From UBA1479 sp040216635 (GTDB lineage: Bacteria; Pseudomonadota; Alphaproteobacteria; Rhodospirillales; Casp-alpha2), in assembly GCA_040216635.1 (NCBI GenBank), contig JAVJOU010000029.1:62001-126000 (forward strand): a DNA stretch of 64,000 bases, given 5' to 3'. The translations under genes and the position numbers were made by a program. Below the pieces are notes generated by a model, which saw only the letters and a program-made list of their open reading frames with translations, was not told the origin of the DNA and did no database searches. Of the stretch, positions 16,058 through 24,642 are shown one piece after another; the first letter of the stretch is position 1; each line of letters starts with the position of its first letter.

Positions 16058-17242
16058 ATGTCCCGCTCGCTCGACGATTTCGCCGATGAAAAGCTCACGG
16101 CCCTGGAAGCCAAGGGCCTGCGCCGCCGGCTGACCGTGACGGAACGCACCGGCACGATCGACGTCCTGCGCGGCGGGCGGCGGTTGATCTCTTTTTCCTG
16201 CAACGATTATCTGAACCTGAGCCAGCATCCGGCCCTGAAACAGGCCGCCAAAGACGCCATCGACCGGCTGGGCGTGGGATCGGGCGCATCGCGCCTGGTG
16301 ACAGGGGATCATCCCCTGTTGCCGGAACTGGAAGCCCGCCTGGCCCGCCTGAAAGGCACGGAAGATTGCTGCGTCATGGGATCGGGCTTTTTGACCAATA
16401 CGGGCGTGATTCCGACCCTGATGGCCGAGGGCGATCTGATCCTGGCCGATGAATGGAGCCATGCCTGCATCATCGTCGGCGGGCGCCTGTCGCGCGCCGA
16501 CCAACATCTGTTCCGCCATAACGATATGGAACATCTGCGCACCCTACTTACCGAACACCGCGCTGGCCACAAGCGCTGTCTGATCGTCACCGACGGCGTG
16601 TTTTCCATGGACGGCGATCTGGCCCCGGTGCACGATATGGCCGAACTTGCGCAGGAATTCGACGCCTGGCTTATGACCGACGACGCCCACGGCATCGGCG
16701 TGGTCGGGGCCGGCGGACGCGGCTCGACCTTTTCCGGCGGCACCAAGGCCGAGGTCGACCTGCAGATGGGCACCTTGTCCAAGGCCGTGGGCGGATACGG
16801 CGGATACCTTTGTGCCTCCAAGGCCGTGATCGATCTGATGAAAACCCGCTGCCGCACGCTGATCTATTCCACGGGCCTGCCGCCCGCCACCGTGGCCGCC
16901 GCCATCGCCGCATTGGACATCATCGAAGGTGATCCGGAATACGCGGCAAGACCGCTTAAGAAAGCGCGCAGGTTTACCCAGCGCTTGGGCCTGCCCCAGG
17001 CCGAAAGCCCCATCGTTCCCATCCTGCTGGGCGACACGGACCGCACCATGGCGGCCCAGAAAACGTTGGAAGACGCGGGTTATCTGGTGATCGGCATTCG
17101 CCCGCCGACCGTGCCCGACGGCACGGCGCGCCTGCGCCTGACCTTCACGGCGGAACATGCGGATGCGGATATCGATGCCCTTGCCGACCTGATCGCCGAC
17201 AAGGTTTTGACGGGAGACGACAAATTCAGGGCCTCTTCGTAA
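16058..17242 (+). CDS. bioF: 8-amino-7-oxononanoate synthase
   Basis: A PLP-dependent alpha-oxoamine synthase that condenses pimeloyl-thioester with L-alanine. From the ATG at 16058 the product is 394 residues. Motifs include SCNDYLNLSQHPAL, GSGASRLVTGDHPLLPELE, the TDDAHGIGVVG aspartate and histidine that hold PLP, and the Schiff-base lysine K242 in GTLSKAVGGYGGY. An upstream in-frame start at 16001 would sit inside bioA and is rejected. Its last 19 bases overlap the inferred beginning of bioD, which points to translational coupling. Confidence 0.97.
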   Translation: MSRSLDDFADEKLTALEAKGLRRRLTVTERTGTIDVLRGGRRLISFSCNDYLNLSQHPALKQAAKDAIDRLGVGSGASRLVTGDHPLLPELEARLARLKGTEDCCVMGSGFLTNTGVIPTLMAEGDLILADEWSHACIIVGGRLSRADQHLFRHNDMEHLRTLLTEHRAGHKRCLIVTDGVFSMDGDLAPVHDMAELAQEFDAWLMTDDAHGIGVVGAGGRGSTFSGGTKAEVDLQMGTLSKAVGGYGGYLCASKAVIDLMKTRCRTLIYSTGLPPATVAAAIAALDIIEGDPEYAARPLKKARRFTQRLGLPQAESPIVPILLGDTDRTMAAQKTLEDAGYLVIGIRPPTVPDGTARLRLTFTAEHADADIDALADLIADKVLTGDDKFRASS

Positions 17243-17886
17243 CTTCATCCGGCACCGGCGTCGGAAAGACCTATGTAACGGCATCCCTGATCCGCAGGCT
17301 GATCGCCGAAGGGCGCCCTGCCCGCGCCATCAAACCGGTGATCTCCGGCTGGGACGGCGATGATGCCGACGCCATCGCCCAATCGGACACAGGGCAGTTA
17401 TTGGCGGCGCAGGGTATTGATGCCACGGATGAAGCCATCGACGCCTGTTCGCCCTACCGGTTCAAGGCGCCGCTGTCGCCCGACATGGCGGCGGCCCGCG
17501 AAGGCCTGGGGATAGATTTCGACCGGCTGGTCGGTTTCTGCCGGCAAGAGCTTGAAAACACGGGCGATGATGAAACCTTATTCATCGAAGGCGTGGGCGG
17601 CGTGATGGTTCCGCTGACGGATCATCACACGGTCCTGGATTGGATCGCCGCCCTTGATATCCCGGTCGTTCTGGTGGTCGGCAGCTATCTGGGGACCATT
17701 TCCCACACGTTGACCGCCGTCATGGCCATGCGCACCAAGCACATCGCCCTGCGCACCATCGTGATCAGCGAGTCAGAAGAAAGCCCGGTCCCGTGCGAAG
17801 AAACGGCGGAAACGATCAAGCGCCACCTGGGCGCGGCCACGATCGAGATTGTCGCAAGAAATACCGAGATTGAGTTAGTTTTATAA
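17224..17886 (+). CDS. bioD: Dethiobiotin synthase, apparent ATT start
   Basis: The ATP-dependent carboxylase that closes the ureido ring of dethiobiotin. The P-loop SSGTGVGKT lies at the very N-terminus, as the family requires, followed by KPVISGWDGDD, SPDMAAARE and FIEGVGGVMVPL. No ATG, GTG or TTG in this frame lies upstream of the P-loop; the first ATG (17338) falls after it and would delete the active site. An ATT at 17224 stands 6-7 bases after GGGAGA (17212-17217) and gives the normal N-terminal length (220 residues). The start overlaps the bioF end by 19 bases. A sequencing error is the main alternative to a true ATT start. Confidence 0.85.
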   Translation: MQGLFVTSSGTGVGKTYVTASLIRRLIAEGRPARAIKPVISGWDGDDADAIAQSDTGQLLAAQGIDATDEAIDACSPYRFKAPLSPDMAAAREGLGIDFDRLVGFCRQELENTGDDETLFIEGVGGVMVPLTDHHTVLDWIAALDIPVVLVVGSYLGTISHTLTAVMAMRTKHIALRTIVISESEESPVPCEETAETIKRHLGAATIEIVARNTEIELVL

Positions 17887-17900
17887 ATGTAATAACATTT
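17885..17900. promoter_or_regulatory. Inverted repeat ahead of the toxin-antitoxin pair
   Basis: AAATGT-N4-ACATTT begins at the bioD stop codon and lies 25 bases before the antitoxin start, in a sharply A+T-rich 40-base gap that also contains a TAAAAT hexamer (17902-17907). It is a plausible autoregulatory operator for the AbrB-type antitoxin. The evidence is position and symmetry only. Confidence 0.4.
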
Positions 17901-17924
17901 GTAAAATTATCGATGGGATTTCAC

Positions 17925-18146
17925 ATGGAACTGAAACTGCGCAAGACGGGCAACTCCCTAGCCACCACATGGCCCAAAGAGGTCCTAAACCGGTTGAACG
18001 TGAAGGAGGGCGATTCCCTGTTTGCGGTGGAAACTCCTCACGGCGTCATGGTTACGCCCTACGACCCCAAGTTCGAGAAAGCCATGGAGGTTACCCGCAA
18101 GGTGATGGCCCGTGACCGTGAGGCTCTCAAAGAACTCGCCAAGTAA
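17925..18146 (+). CDS. AbrB/MazE-type antitoxin
   Basis: A 73-residue protein with the swapped-hairpin AbrB DNA-binding fold: MELKLRKTGNSLATTWPKEV (family pattern K-x-G-N-S-x-x-x-x-x-P), then LNVKEGDSLFAVE and a GVMVTPYDP strand. A basic helical C-terminus, rich in K, R and E, would bind the toxin. The ATG at 17925 is preferred to 17913 because GGGA lies six bases upstream. The Doc-type toxin gene begins 13 bases downstream. The antitoxin should neutralise that toxin and repress the pair. The neighbourhood is less G+C-rich than the biotin genes, which suggests acquisition. Confidence 0.88.
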   Translation: MELKLRKTGNSLATTWPKEVLNRLNVKEGDSLFAVETPHGVMVTPYDPKFEKAMEVTRKVMARDREALKELAK

Positions 18147-18159
18147 GGCATGACTTGCC

Positions 18160-18561
18160 GTGCCCCTGATCCAAGAACCGGAATGGTTGGATGAGCGTAT
18201 CGTAACGGCCATTAGCGCCCAAGCCGTCGCGACATTTGGCGGCTTATCGGATGACGTGCGTGATGAGAACTTACTGAAAGCTGCCCTCGCCCGTCCCCTG
18301 AACAAATGGCATTACGACGACCCTCGGCCGGACATTTTCTCCCTCGCCGCTGCCTATTGTTTTGCCATTGTCAAAGGTCATCCCTTCCACGATGGAAACA
18401 AGCGGACGGCATACCTTGCCGCCGTCGTCTTTTTGGAATTGAACGGCATTGTCTGCGCACCGAAACAAATCGACATCATTGAAACGATGCTCGGCGCGGC
18501 GGCGGGGTCGATTGACGAGAGCGACCTTGCAGTTTGGTTCGAGACCAACAGCGACACATGA
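18160..18561 (+). CDS. doc: Doc/Fic-family toxin (death-on-curing type)
   Basis: A 133-residue Fic-fold protein. The catalytic loop is HPFHDGNKRT at residues 74-83, matching HxFx(D/A)GNKRT, and the N-terminal GGLSDDVRDENLLKAALARP pattern (LL..ALARP) is specific to the death-on-curing group. Doc of phage P1 phosphorylates EF-Tu and stops translation; the same activity is likely but not proven here. The start is a GTG at 18160, which gives the family's usual length. It is paired with an AbrB-type antitoxin rather than Phd. A strong terminator follows immediately. Confidence 0.9.
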   Translation: MPLIQEPEWLDERIVTAISAQAVATFGGLSDDVRDENLLKAALARPLNKWHYDDPRPDIFSLAAAYCFAIVKGHPFHDGNKRTAYLAAVVFLELNGIVCAPKQIDIIETMLGAAAGSIDESDLAVWFETNSDT

Positions 18562-18562
18562 A

Positions 18563-18588
18563 AAAACCCGGGCCGAAGCCCGGGTTTT
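18563..18588. terminator. Bidirectional terminator between doc and icd
   Basis: An 11-base-pair perfect stem (AAAACCCGGGC with GCCCGGGTTTT) with a CGAA tetraloop begins 2 bases after the doc stop. A-runs and T-runs on both sides let it serve the plus-strand toxin operon and the convergent minus-strand icd gene. Confidence 0.9.
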
Positions 18589-18677
18589 CCGTATTCATTC
18601 TTCGTGAGGCTGGGGGCGCGGCTTGGCCGACCCGGCCAACCCCAAGCCGCGCGTTTCCGCGTCGGCGAAGGGCTAAA

Positions 18678-19898
18678 TTACCACTTCGCCATTTCTTCTT
18701 TCATCTTGCCGTCCAGCACGTCGAGGAACTGCTGGGTCGTGCACCAGCCCTGATCCGGGCCGACGAGGATTGCCAGATCCTTGGTCATGGAACCGCTTTC
18801 GACGGCATTGATGCAGACCTTTTCCAAGGTCTCGGCAAACTTGACCACGTCCGGCGTGCCGTCGAATTCGCCGCGATACTGCAGACCACGGGTCCAGGCG
18901 AAGATCGAGGCAATCGGGTTGGTCGAGGTTTCCTTGCCCTGCTGGTGCAGGCGGTAGTGACGGGTCACCGTGCCGTGGGCGGCTTCGGCTTCGACCGTCT
19001 TGCCGTCCGGCGTCATCAGCACGGAGGTCATCAGTCCCAGCGAGCCGAAGCCCTGGGCGACCGTATCCGACTGCACGTCGCCGTCGTAGTTCTTACAGGC
19101 CCAGACAAAGCCGCCTTCCCACTTCATGGCGCAAGCGACCATGTCGTCGATCAGGCGGTGTTCGTAGGTGATGCCGGCGGCTTTGAACTTGTCGGCGAAT
19201 TCGTTGTCGAACACTTCCTGGAACAGGTCCATGAAACGGCCGTCATAGGCCTTGAGGATCGTGTTCTTGGTCGACAGGTAGCAGGGCCAGCCCAGGTTCA
19301 GCGCATAGTTCATGCAGGCCCGGGCGAAACCGCGAATGGATTCATCCAGGTTGTACATGGCCATGGCGACACCGGCGTCGGGCGCCTGGAAGACTTCGCG
19401 TTCGATCACCTCGCCGCCGTCCGTCGGCTCGAACTTGATGGTCAGCTTGCCGGCACCGGGGAACAGGAAGTCCGTGGCGCGGTACTGGTCGCCGAAGGCA
19501 TGACGGCCGATGACGATCGGCTGGGTCCAACCCGGCACCAAGCGCGGCACGTTCTTGCATATGATCGGCTGACGGAACACGGTACCGCCCAAGATATTAC
19601 GGATCGTGCCGTTGGGCGAGCGCCACATCTGCTTAAGGCCGAATTCCTCGACCCGGCCTTCGTCCGGCGTGATGGTCGCGCATTTGACGCCCACGCCGTG
19701 TTCCTTGATGGCGTTGGCGGAATCGATCGTGATCTGGTCATCCGTCTCATCGCGTTTTTGGACGGAAAGATCGTAATACTTAAGGTCGACGTCGAGATAC
19801 GGGAGGATCAGCTTGTCCTTGATGAACTCCCAGATGATCCGCGTCATCTCGTCGCCGTCCAATTCCACGATGGGGGTTTTGACCTGAATTTTAGCCAT
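18678..19898 (-). CDS. icd: NADP-dependent isocitrate dehydrogenase
   Basis: A 406-residue enzyme of the homodimeric, eukaryotic-like IDH group, catalysing oxidative decarboxylation of isocitrate to 2-oxoglutarate in the citric acid cycle. Recognisable segments are PIVELDGDEMTRIIW at the start, TITPDEGRVEEF, SPNGTIRNILGGTVFR (substrate binding), LIDDMVA with metal-binding aspartates, YDGDVQSD, and EAAHGTVTRHYR for NADP. The ATG at 19898 follows GGAGC by nine bases; the ORF is open one codon further to a TTG. It shares the terminator with doc. Confidence 0.97.
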   Translation of the reverse strand: MAKIQVKTPIVELDGDEMTRIIWEFIKDKLILPYLDVDLKYYDLSVQKRDETDDQITIDSANAIKEHGVGVKCATITPDEGRVEEFGLKQMWRSPNGTIRNILGGTVFRQPIICKNVPRLVPGWTQPIVIGRHAFGDQYRATDFLFPGAGKLTIKFEPTDGGEVIEREVFQAPDAGVAMAMYNLDESIRGFARACMNYALNLGWPCYLSTKNTILKAYDGRFMDLFQEVFDNEFADKFKAAGITYEHRLIDDMVACAMKWEGGFVWACKNYDGDVQSDTVAQGFGSLGLMTSVLMTPDGKTVEAEAAHGTVTRHYRLHQQGKETSTNPIASIFAWTRGLQYRGEFDGTPDVVKFAETLEKVCINAVESGSMTKDLAILVGPDQGWCTTQQFLDVLDGKMKEEMAKW

Positions 19899-20006
19899 CA
19901 ATCAGTGCTCCGGTTGTCCCTGGGATTGCAGTTGCGGCGCACAATATAGATTGCCCCCGCCTGCTGCAAGATAGAGAACCGGCGGAAATGCAGGGATCGA
20001 GAAAAC

Positions 20007-20591
20007 TCAAAGACGGTTGGCGGAGACTGACGGGCCGGGATCACCGGCGGCGGCGATAGCGTCGAACACCTGTTCCGGGGTATCGACCACCGACCACAGC
20101 GACGGCATGTCGCCATAAGCGAACCCGCCTTTGACGACCGACGCCAGAAGGTCGGAAAGCGCGTTCCAGTATCCGCCCGCGTTCAGGATCACGATCGGCT
20201 TGTCATGCAGGCCCAGTTGCTTCCAGGTCGCGACCTCGATCGTTTCATCCAGGGTGCCCAGGCCGCCCGGCAGCGATACAAAGGCATCGGCCAATTCGAA
20301 CATGCGCTGCTTCCTGGAATGCATACTGTCGGTGACGATCAATTCAGTCAGGTCGTCGCGCCCGACCTCGCGGCGTTTGAGGAAGTCCGGAATAATCCCC
20401 GTCACCTCACCGCCCGCGTCCAGAACGGCATCGCCGATCACGCCCATCAGGCCGATGTGCCCGCCGCCGTAGACAAGGCGGATACCCCGCGCCACCATCA
20501 TCCGGCCCAAGTGCCGGGCGGCGTCCTCATACACCGGGTCCGCCCCGGCGCGGGAGCCGCAAAACACGCAAATCGAGGAAATTTCGGACAT
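20007..20591 (-). CDS. LOG family protein (TIGR00730)
   Basis: A 194-residue Rossmann-like protein. It opens with the typical SSICVFCGSRAG, has RLVYGGGHIGLMG at 38-50, the SRKQRM segment at 92-97 and the phosphoribohydrolase motif PGGLGTLDE at 108-116. The family covers cytokinin riboside 5'-monophosphate phosphoribohydrolases and related nucleotide 5'-monophosphate nucleosidases. In bacteria without cytokinin signalling the substrate is probably AMP or another purine nucleotide. It follows icd's start by about 110 bases on the same strand; co-transcription is possible. Confidence 0.92.
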   Translation of the reverse strand: MSEISSICVFCGSRAGADPVYEDAARHLGRMMVARGIRLVYGGGHIGLMGVIGDAVLDAGGEVTGIIPDFLKRREVGRDDLTELIVTDSMHSRKQRMFELADAFVSLPGGLGTLDETIEVATWKQLGLHDKPIVILNAGGYWNALSDLLASVVKGGFAYGDMPSLWSVVDTPEQVFDAIAAAGDPGPSVSANRL

Positions 20592-20756
20592 GGACAGAAA
20601 TTGATCCGTTGAATTTTACGTGACCGGAATGCGCAAACCGTTCACAGACAGGATATGAATGATTAGAGTTTTCTCAAGGTCCGGGCTGGCCCGGGGCAGT
20701 ATATGCCAGACCAGGTCCGACAAGTGATACTCTTTTGTTTCATAAGGATCAGCAAC

Positions 20757-21227
20757 ATGAAGACCTTACTAACGACTCCCTGGCGTATTCTCGCGGCGGC
20801 AGCCGTTATTTCCATGACGGCCGCGGGTGCGGCTTCGGCCGATGACGGCGGTGAAATCAAATACCGCAAAGCGGTCATGAAATCCGTGGGCGGCCATATG
20901 AATGCCCTGGTCGGCATCGCCAAGGGCGAAACCGCCAACAAGGGCGACATGGCCGAACTGGCCAAGGGCATGCTGTCCCTGGCCAAGATCGCTCAGAACG
21001 TCTTTCCCAAGGGCTCGGACTCGCTCGGCGGCGAAACCAATGCATTGGCCAAAATCTGGGACGACCCAGCCGATTTCAAAAAGATCAACGCGGCCTTCGT
21101 CGATCATGCGCAGAACCTTGTGACGGCGGCGGAATCGGGCGATCCCAAGAAACTGGGTGCGGCCATCGGCGCCCTTGGCAAAAACGCCTGCAAGGCCTGC
21201 CACGACGACTACAAGAAAAAGAACTAG
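20757..21227 (+). CDS. Cytochrome c' (class II cytochrome c)
   Basis: A 156-residue periplasmic cytochrome. The ATG at 20757 has AAGGA nine bases upstream and gives a signal peptide cleaved after GAASA. The mature four-helix bundle ends with the haem attachment motif CKACH (residues 145-149) and a lysine-rich tail, the normal arrangement of class II cytochromes. Cytochromes c' bind NO or CO and may protect against nitrosative stress. A cytochrome b561 gene converges on it with 16 bases between stops, a pairing seen in other proteobacteria, where b561 may pass electrons to the soluble cytochrome. Confidence 0.93.
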   Translation: MKTLLTTPWRILAAAAVISMTAAGAASADDGGEIKYRKAVMKSVGGHMNALVGIAKGETANKGDMAELAKGMLSLAKIAQNVFPKGSDSLGGETNALAKIWDDPADFKKINAAFVDHAQNLVTAAESGDPKKLGAAIGALGKNACKACHDDYKKKN

Positions 21228-21243
21228 TGCCCGTCGGGCACAC

Positions 21244-21945
21244 CTACCATTGAGATAGAATCCATGCGACCGGCGCGGCGGCAATGACAAAAGCCGCCGC
21301 CGCCCAACCCCACCGCGTCGCCCCATCCCCATGGGCCGGGTCGGCATCGGGCTTGGTGCCGGTAATCATGGGTTTGACCAGATTGTCGCCGCGCCACCAG
21401 TGCAGCGCCACGGCGCCGACGTGAAGTGCCACCAAGCCATAGACCCCATTGATCATCCAGTGATGGATGCCGGTCAGCCGATCGCTCATGTCCTTGCCCA
21501 CGTATTTGACCAAGGGCCCTTCCAGGAAAATATCGTCGTTGGCGAACAGCCCCGTTCCCGCCTGCACCGCCAGCACGACAAGGATCAGGATAACCGACCA
21601 GCCGCCCAGCGGGTTATGTCCGGTCGTATGCACGGCACGGCGGCGGGCGAAATCGACGGCATAGCGCAGCACCGTCACCGGTCCCTTGATGAACCCGCTA
21701 AAGCGGGCATGGCGTCCGCCGGAAAACCCCCAGATGACCCGGAACAGAACCAGCCCCAGGACGACGCAGCCGGAAACAACGTGCAGGTCCATCTGCCACA
21801 GGCCGCCGATCAGGCCCGTCGCGACCGAAATGACCACCGCCGCCAGCAAAAGCCAGTGAAACAGACGGACCGGCAAATCCCACACGCGGACACCCGGCGT
21901 TGCCGCCCCGCCGGAGCCTTCCGATTCTTCCGTTTGTGATGCCAT
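21244..21945 (-). CDS. Cytochrome b561-type membrane haem protein
   Basis: A 233-residue membrane protein of the cytochrome b561/nickel-hydrogenase b-type family. It begins VRVWDLPVRLFHWLLLA (family hallmark WDxxxRxxHW), has a second haem histidine in DLHVVSG, and further histidines in TGIHHWMING and LHVGAVALHWWRG. About five membrane helices can be drawn. The ATG at 21945 with AAGGG five bases upstream is chosen over 21987. It should carry electrons from the quinone pool to a periplasmic acceptor, most simply the neighbouring cytochrome c'. Confidence 0.9.
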   Translation of the reverse strand: MASQTEESEGSGGAATPGVRVWDLPVRLFHWLLLAAVVISVATGLIGGLWQMDLHVVSGCVVLGLVLFRVIWGFSGGRHARFSGFIKGPVTVLRYAVDFARRRAVHTTGHNPLGGWSVILILVVLAVQAGTGLFANDDIFLEGPLVKYVGKDMSDRLTGIHHWMINGVYGLVALHVGAVALHWWRGDNLVKPMITGTKPDADPAHGDGATRWGWAAAAFVIAAAPVAWILSQW

Positions 21946-22122
21946 GGAGCCCTTCTGTTTCCTGTTCATTAGAAAATGCGCCATCAAATTGGGGGTTTCA
22001 AGCGCCGGGCCGGCATTCCGCCAGTTGTCGATTGCGTTGACGCGCCCGGACCATTAGATGTGAAAGAACGAATTTGGGGGCAAACCTAGGAATGCCGCGA
22101 CCTAGCGGCATCAGTGAACGCA

Positions 22123-23139
22123 ATGTGGCGTAATCCGTTGTTCATCGTCGGGATCGGACTGGTCGTGGTGGCCTTCGCCATCGTCGTCAATCTGTCGTCG
22201 CCAGACGACGACAAGGACCCGCCGTCTCCGCCCGCAGAACAGGCCACTGCGACCCCACAGGCGACAGCCCCCAAATCCAGCCCTATGACCGAGCCCAAGG
22301 CCGAGGACCCGGACCTTCCCATGTTCGACGTGGTCCGCGTCAGCCCCACGGGCGATACGGTCATTGCCGGACGCGCCGCCCCGGGGGCGACGGTCATCAT
22401 CAAGGACGGACAGACCGAAATCGGCCGCATCGTCGCCGACGGCAACGGCGAATGGGTCTATTTGCCGAACGACCCCTTGCCGCCCGGAAACCGGTATCTG
22501 TCTTTGGAAACCATCGCGCCGGACGGCCGGGTGCTCATTTCTCCGGATGTGGTCGTCCTGGCTGTACCGGAGCGCACGGATACAGGCCCGATGGTCGCCC
22601 AGGAACGTACGACGGAACCGCTTGCGATCAAGGTCCCCCGCCTGGGCGAAGGGCCGAGCCGCCTGATCCAGGGGGACGGGCCGCAAAAGATCGAATTCGA
22701 TATCAGTGCCGTTGATTATACTCCGTCAGGACGCGTGATCATCAGCGGACGCGCACCCTCGGGCGATGGCGTGCGGCTTTATTTGGACAATGCGCCCCTG
22801 GGCGATACGCAGGCCGATGCGCAAAACCGCTGGTCATTGACGCTGAAGGACAAGGTCGCCCCCGGCGTCCATAAATTGAAGGCTGAGCGCCTGGGCGCCG
22901 ACGGCAAGGTCCTGGCCCAGGTTTCCATTCCCTTCCGTCAGGACGAAAACATGCCGAATTTAGCGGCGGGCGAGACGATCATCGTACAGCCGGGCAATTC
23001 GCTATGGCGGATCGCACGGCGCGTTTACGGCGAAGGCGTGCAATACACGATCATCTATCGCGCCAATAAATCCCAGATCGGCGATCCCGACCTGATTTAT
23101 CCGGGTCAGGTTTTCCAGGTTCCCAAACAGACGAACTGA
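22123..23139 (+). CDS. Membrane-anchored protein with Ig-like and LysM domains
   Basis: A protein of about 338 residues. An N-terminal helix (NPLFIVGIGLVVVAFAIVVN) anchors it; a P/A/E/D-rich spacer follows. Two Ig-like modules can be seen from repeated patterns SPTGDTVIAGRAAPGATV and YTPSGRVIISGRAPSGDGV (G-R-A-P-x-G). The C-terminus is a LysM domain, beginning IIVQPGNSLWRIARRVYGEG and ending PDLIYPGQVFQVP, that would bind peptidoglycan. The start is uncertain: an in-frame GTG at 22114 is 9 bases further upstream, and neither codon has a clear ribosome-binding site. It stands alone between divergent and convergent neighbours. Confidence 0.85.
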   Translation: MWRNPLFIVGIGLVVVAFAIVVNLSSPDDDKDPPSPPAEQATATPQATAPKSSPMTEPKAEDPDLPMFDVVRVSPTGDTVIAGRAAPGATVIIKDGQTEIGRIVADGNGEWVYLPNDPLPPGNRYLSLETIAPDGRVLISPDVVVLAVPERTDTGPMVAQERTTEPLAIKVPRLGEGPSRLIQGDGPQKIEFDISAVDYTPSGRVIISGRAPSGDGVRLYLDNAPLGDTQADAQNRWSLTLKDKVAPGVHKLKAERLGADGKVLAQVSIPFRQDENMPNLAAGETIIVQPGNSLWRIARRVYGEGVQYTIIYRANKSQIGDPDLIYPGQVFQVPKQTN

Positions 23140-23195
23140 CGTCTAACCCCAGTGCCCGCAAGCCCAGTGGCCCTCAAACACCTCCAAGCTGGCTG

Positions 23196-23723
23196 CTATT
23201 TGGCGGGTAATGCCATGTTGGGTTGATCGGGCAGCAGAGCATAGACGGCCTTGCTCGCCCCGGCGATCAGCGCCAGTAATTCCAGATACGGCTTGGCCGA
23301 CAGCAAAAAGACCACCGTCTTGGTCAGCAGGGAATTAGGCGTCAGCGTTTCATCGAAATTGAATTCGTCCAGAAACAGAATGCGCTGTTCCTGGTTGATG
23401 TGAATGCGCCCGCCAAGCGCGTTTTCCGCTGCAAGGACCACCGCCCGCATGTTGGACCGCAGGTCGCCGGCTTCGGCCGTATAGGGCAGGTGCCCCAATA
23501 CCGCATGAATCCGCATGCGCGTGTGCCCGGGTTCGACCTCGGCGCGGACGGCGAACTGATAGCCCATGTAGCGGAAGGTGAATTCGATCAGACCGTCGTC
23601 GTTCTTGCGGATCAGCTGGCCTTCAGCATCCAATCCCATGGCGCCCAGCGGCATGGACGCGGCCGGATTACCGGCGGCATCCACAAGGGCTTTGGTTTTC
23701 TCGGCGGTGTTAGAGGCAGCCAC
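23196..23723 (-). CDS. Conserved hypothetical protein, YbjN-like layout
   Basis: A 175-residue soluble protein I do not recognise with certainty. The centre alternates strands and turns (GLIEFTFRYMGYQFAVRAEV, then TRMRIHAVLGHLPYTAEAG), followed by a long helix NMRAVVLAAENALGGRI and a strand RILFLDEF. This resembles the YbjN/type III secretion chaperone-like fold, which is a guess from layout. The C-terminal part has a hydrophobic helix (LLTKTVVFLLSAKPYLELLALI). Alternative ATG start codons are possible, but GGAG lies upstream of this one. It diverges from psd. Confidence 0.6.
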   Translation of the reverse strand: MAASNTAEKTKALVDAAGNPAASMPLGAMGLDAEGQLIRKNDDGLIEFTFRYMGYQFAVRAEVEPGHTRMRIHAVLGHLPYTAEAGDLRSNMRAVVLAAENALGGRIHINQEQRILFLDEFNFDETLTPNSLLTKTVVFLLSAKPYLELLALIAGASKAVYALLPDQPNMALPAK

Positions 23724-23901
23724 GTCGGGATCTCCTTCTGACGGTCTGAATTATCACCCCTGCATGCGTCCCTGACAAGAACTCGCCGTGATCGGCACAA
23801 GGTATTTCAACCGGGCATTCCCTGAAAAATATGTTATGTAGGGCGCGCAATGCCTCGGTGCGCTGCGGCATTCGATACATCCACAGATAAAATGGCAGCA
23901 A

Positions 23902-24621
23902 ATGATACTGAACACCATTTCGGACAATGTCATGACGCCCATACATCGGGCGGGTTGGCCGTTCATCGCGCTTTTCGCCGCGGTCACGATCGTGCTGTTC
24001 TTCATTGCCGAACCCCTGGGCTGGTTGGGTGTCGTTTTAACCGCCTGGTGCACGTACTTTTTTCGCGACCCCGACCGCATGACGCCGCTGGGCGACAATC
24101 TGGTGATCGCCCCGGCCGACGGCCTGGTGCAGTTGATCGACCGGGCCGCCCCGCCGCCTGAACTGGAAATGGGCGACGACGAACGCACCCGCATCGCCAT
24201 TTTCATGAATGTGTTCAACGTGCATGTGAACCGCTCGCCGGTGTCCGGCAAGGTCACCAAACTGGCCTATCGGCCCGGGGCGTTCCTGGACGCCTCGCTT
24301 GACAAGGCCAGCACGGAAAACGAACGCCAGAGCATGCGCATCAAGATCGCCGGCGTGAAAAGCCGATCCGTCAAAAAGAACGAGATCGCCGTATCGCAGA
24401 TCGCGGGATTGGTGGCGCGGCGTATCCTGTGCGACCTGCGCGACGGCGACAGCCTCAGCGCCGGAGAACGGTTCGGCCTGATCCGGTTCGGATCGCGGGT
24501 CGATGTTTACTTGCCCGAGGACTGCGAGCCGCTGGTGTCCGTCGGACAGACCAGCATCGGCGGAGAAACCGTGATCGCCGAAATCGGTGCCGGCGAAGCG
24601 CGCCAGGCACAGCGCCGTTAA
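23902..24621 (+). CDS. psd: Phosphatidylserine decarboxylase proenzyme
   Basis: The short (239-residue) form of Psd that makes phosphatidylethanolamine from phosphatidylserine at the membrane. Two hydrophobic helices open the protein after PIHRAGWPF, then YFFRDPDR and IAPADG, FMNVFNVHVNRSP with the catalytic histidine, and LIRFGSRVDVYLP near the C-terminus. Self-cleavage should occur between G197 and S198 to form the pyruvoyl group. The next gene, pssA, makes its substrate and starts 21 bases downstream, so the two are an operon. No obvious Shine-Dalgarno precedes the ATG. Confidence 0.95.
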   Translation: MILNTISDNVMTPIHRAGWPFIALFAAVTIVLFFIAEPLGWLGVVLTAWCTYFFRDPDRMTPLGDNLVIAPADGLVQLIDRAAPPPELEMGDDERTRIAIFMNVFNVHVNRSPVSGKVTKLAYRPGAFLDASLDKASTENERQSMRIKIAGVKSRSVKKNEIAVSQIAGLVARRILCDLRDGDSLSAGERFGLIRFGSRVDVYLPEDCEPLVSVGQTSIGGETVIAEIGAGEARQAQRR

Positions 24622-24642
24622 CCGCTGGAAAAGACACGTCCC

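Noticed and set aside
18534..19949. Plus-strand 471-codon open frame
   Set aside because: Antisense to icd; it also runs across the strong terminator at 18563.
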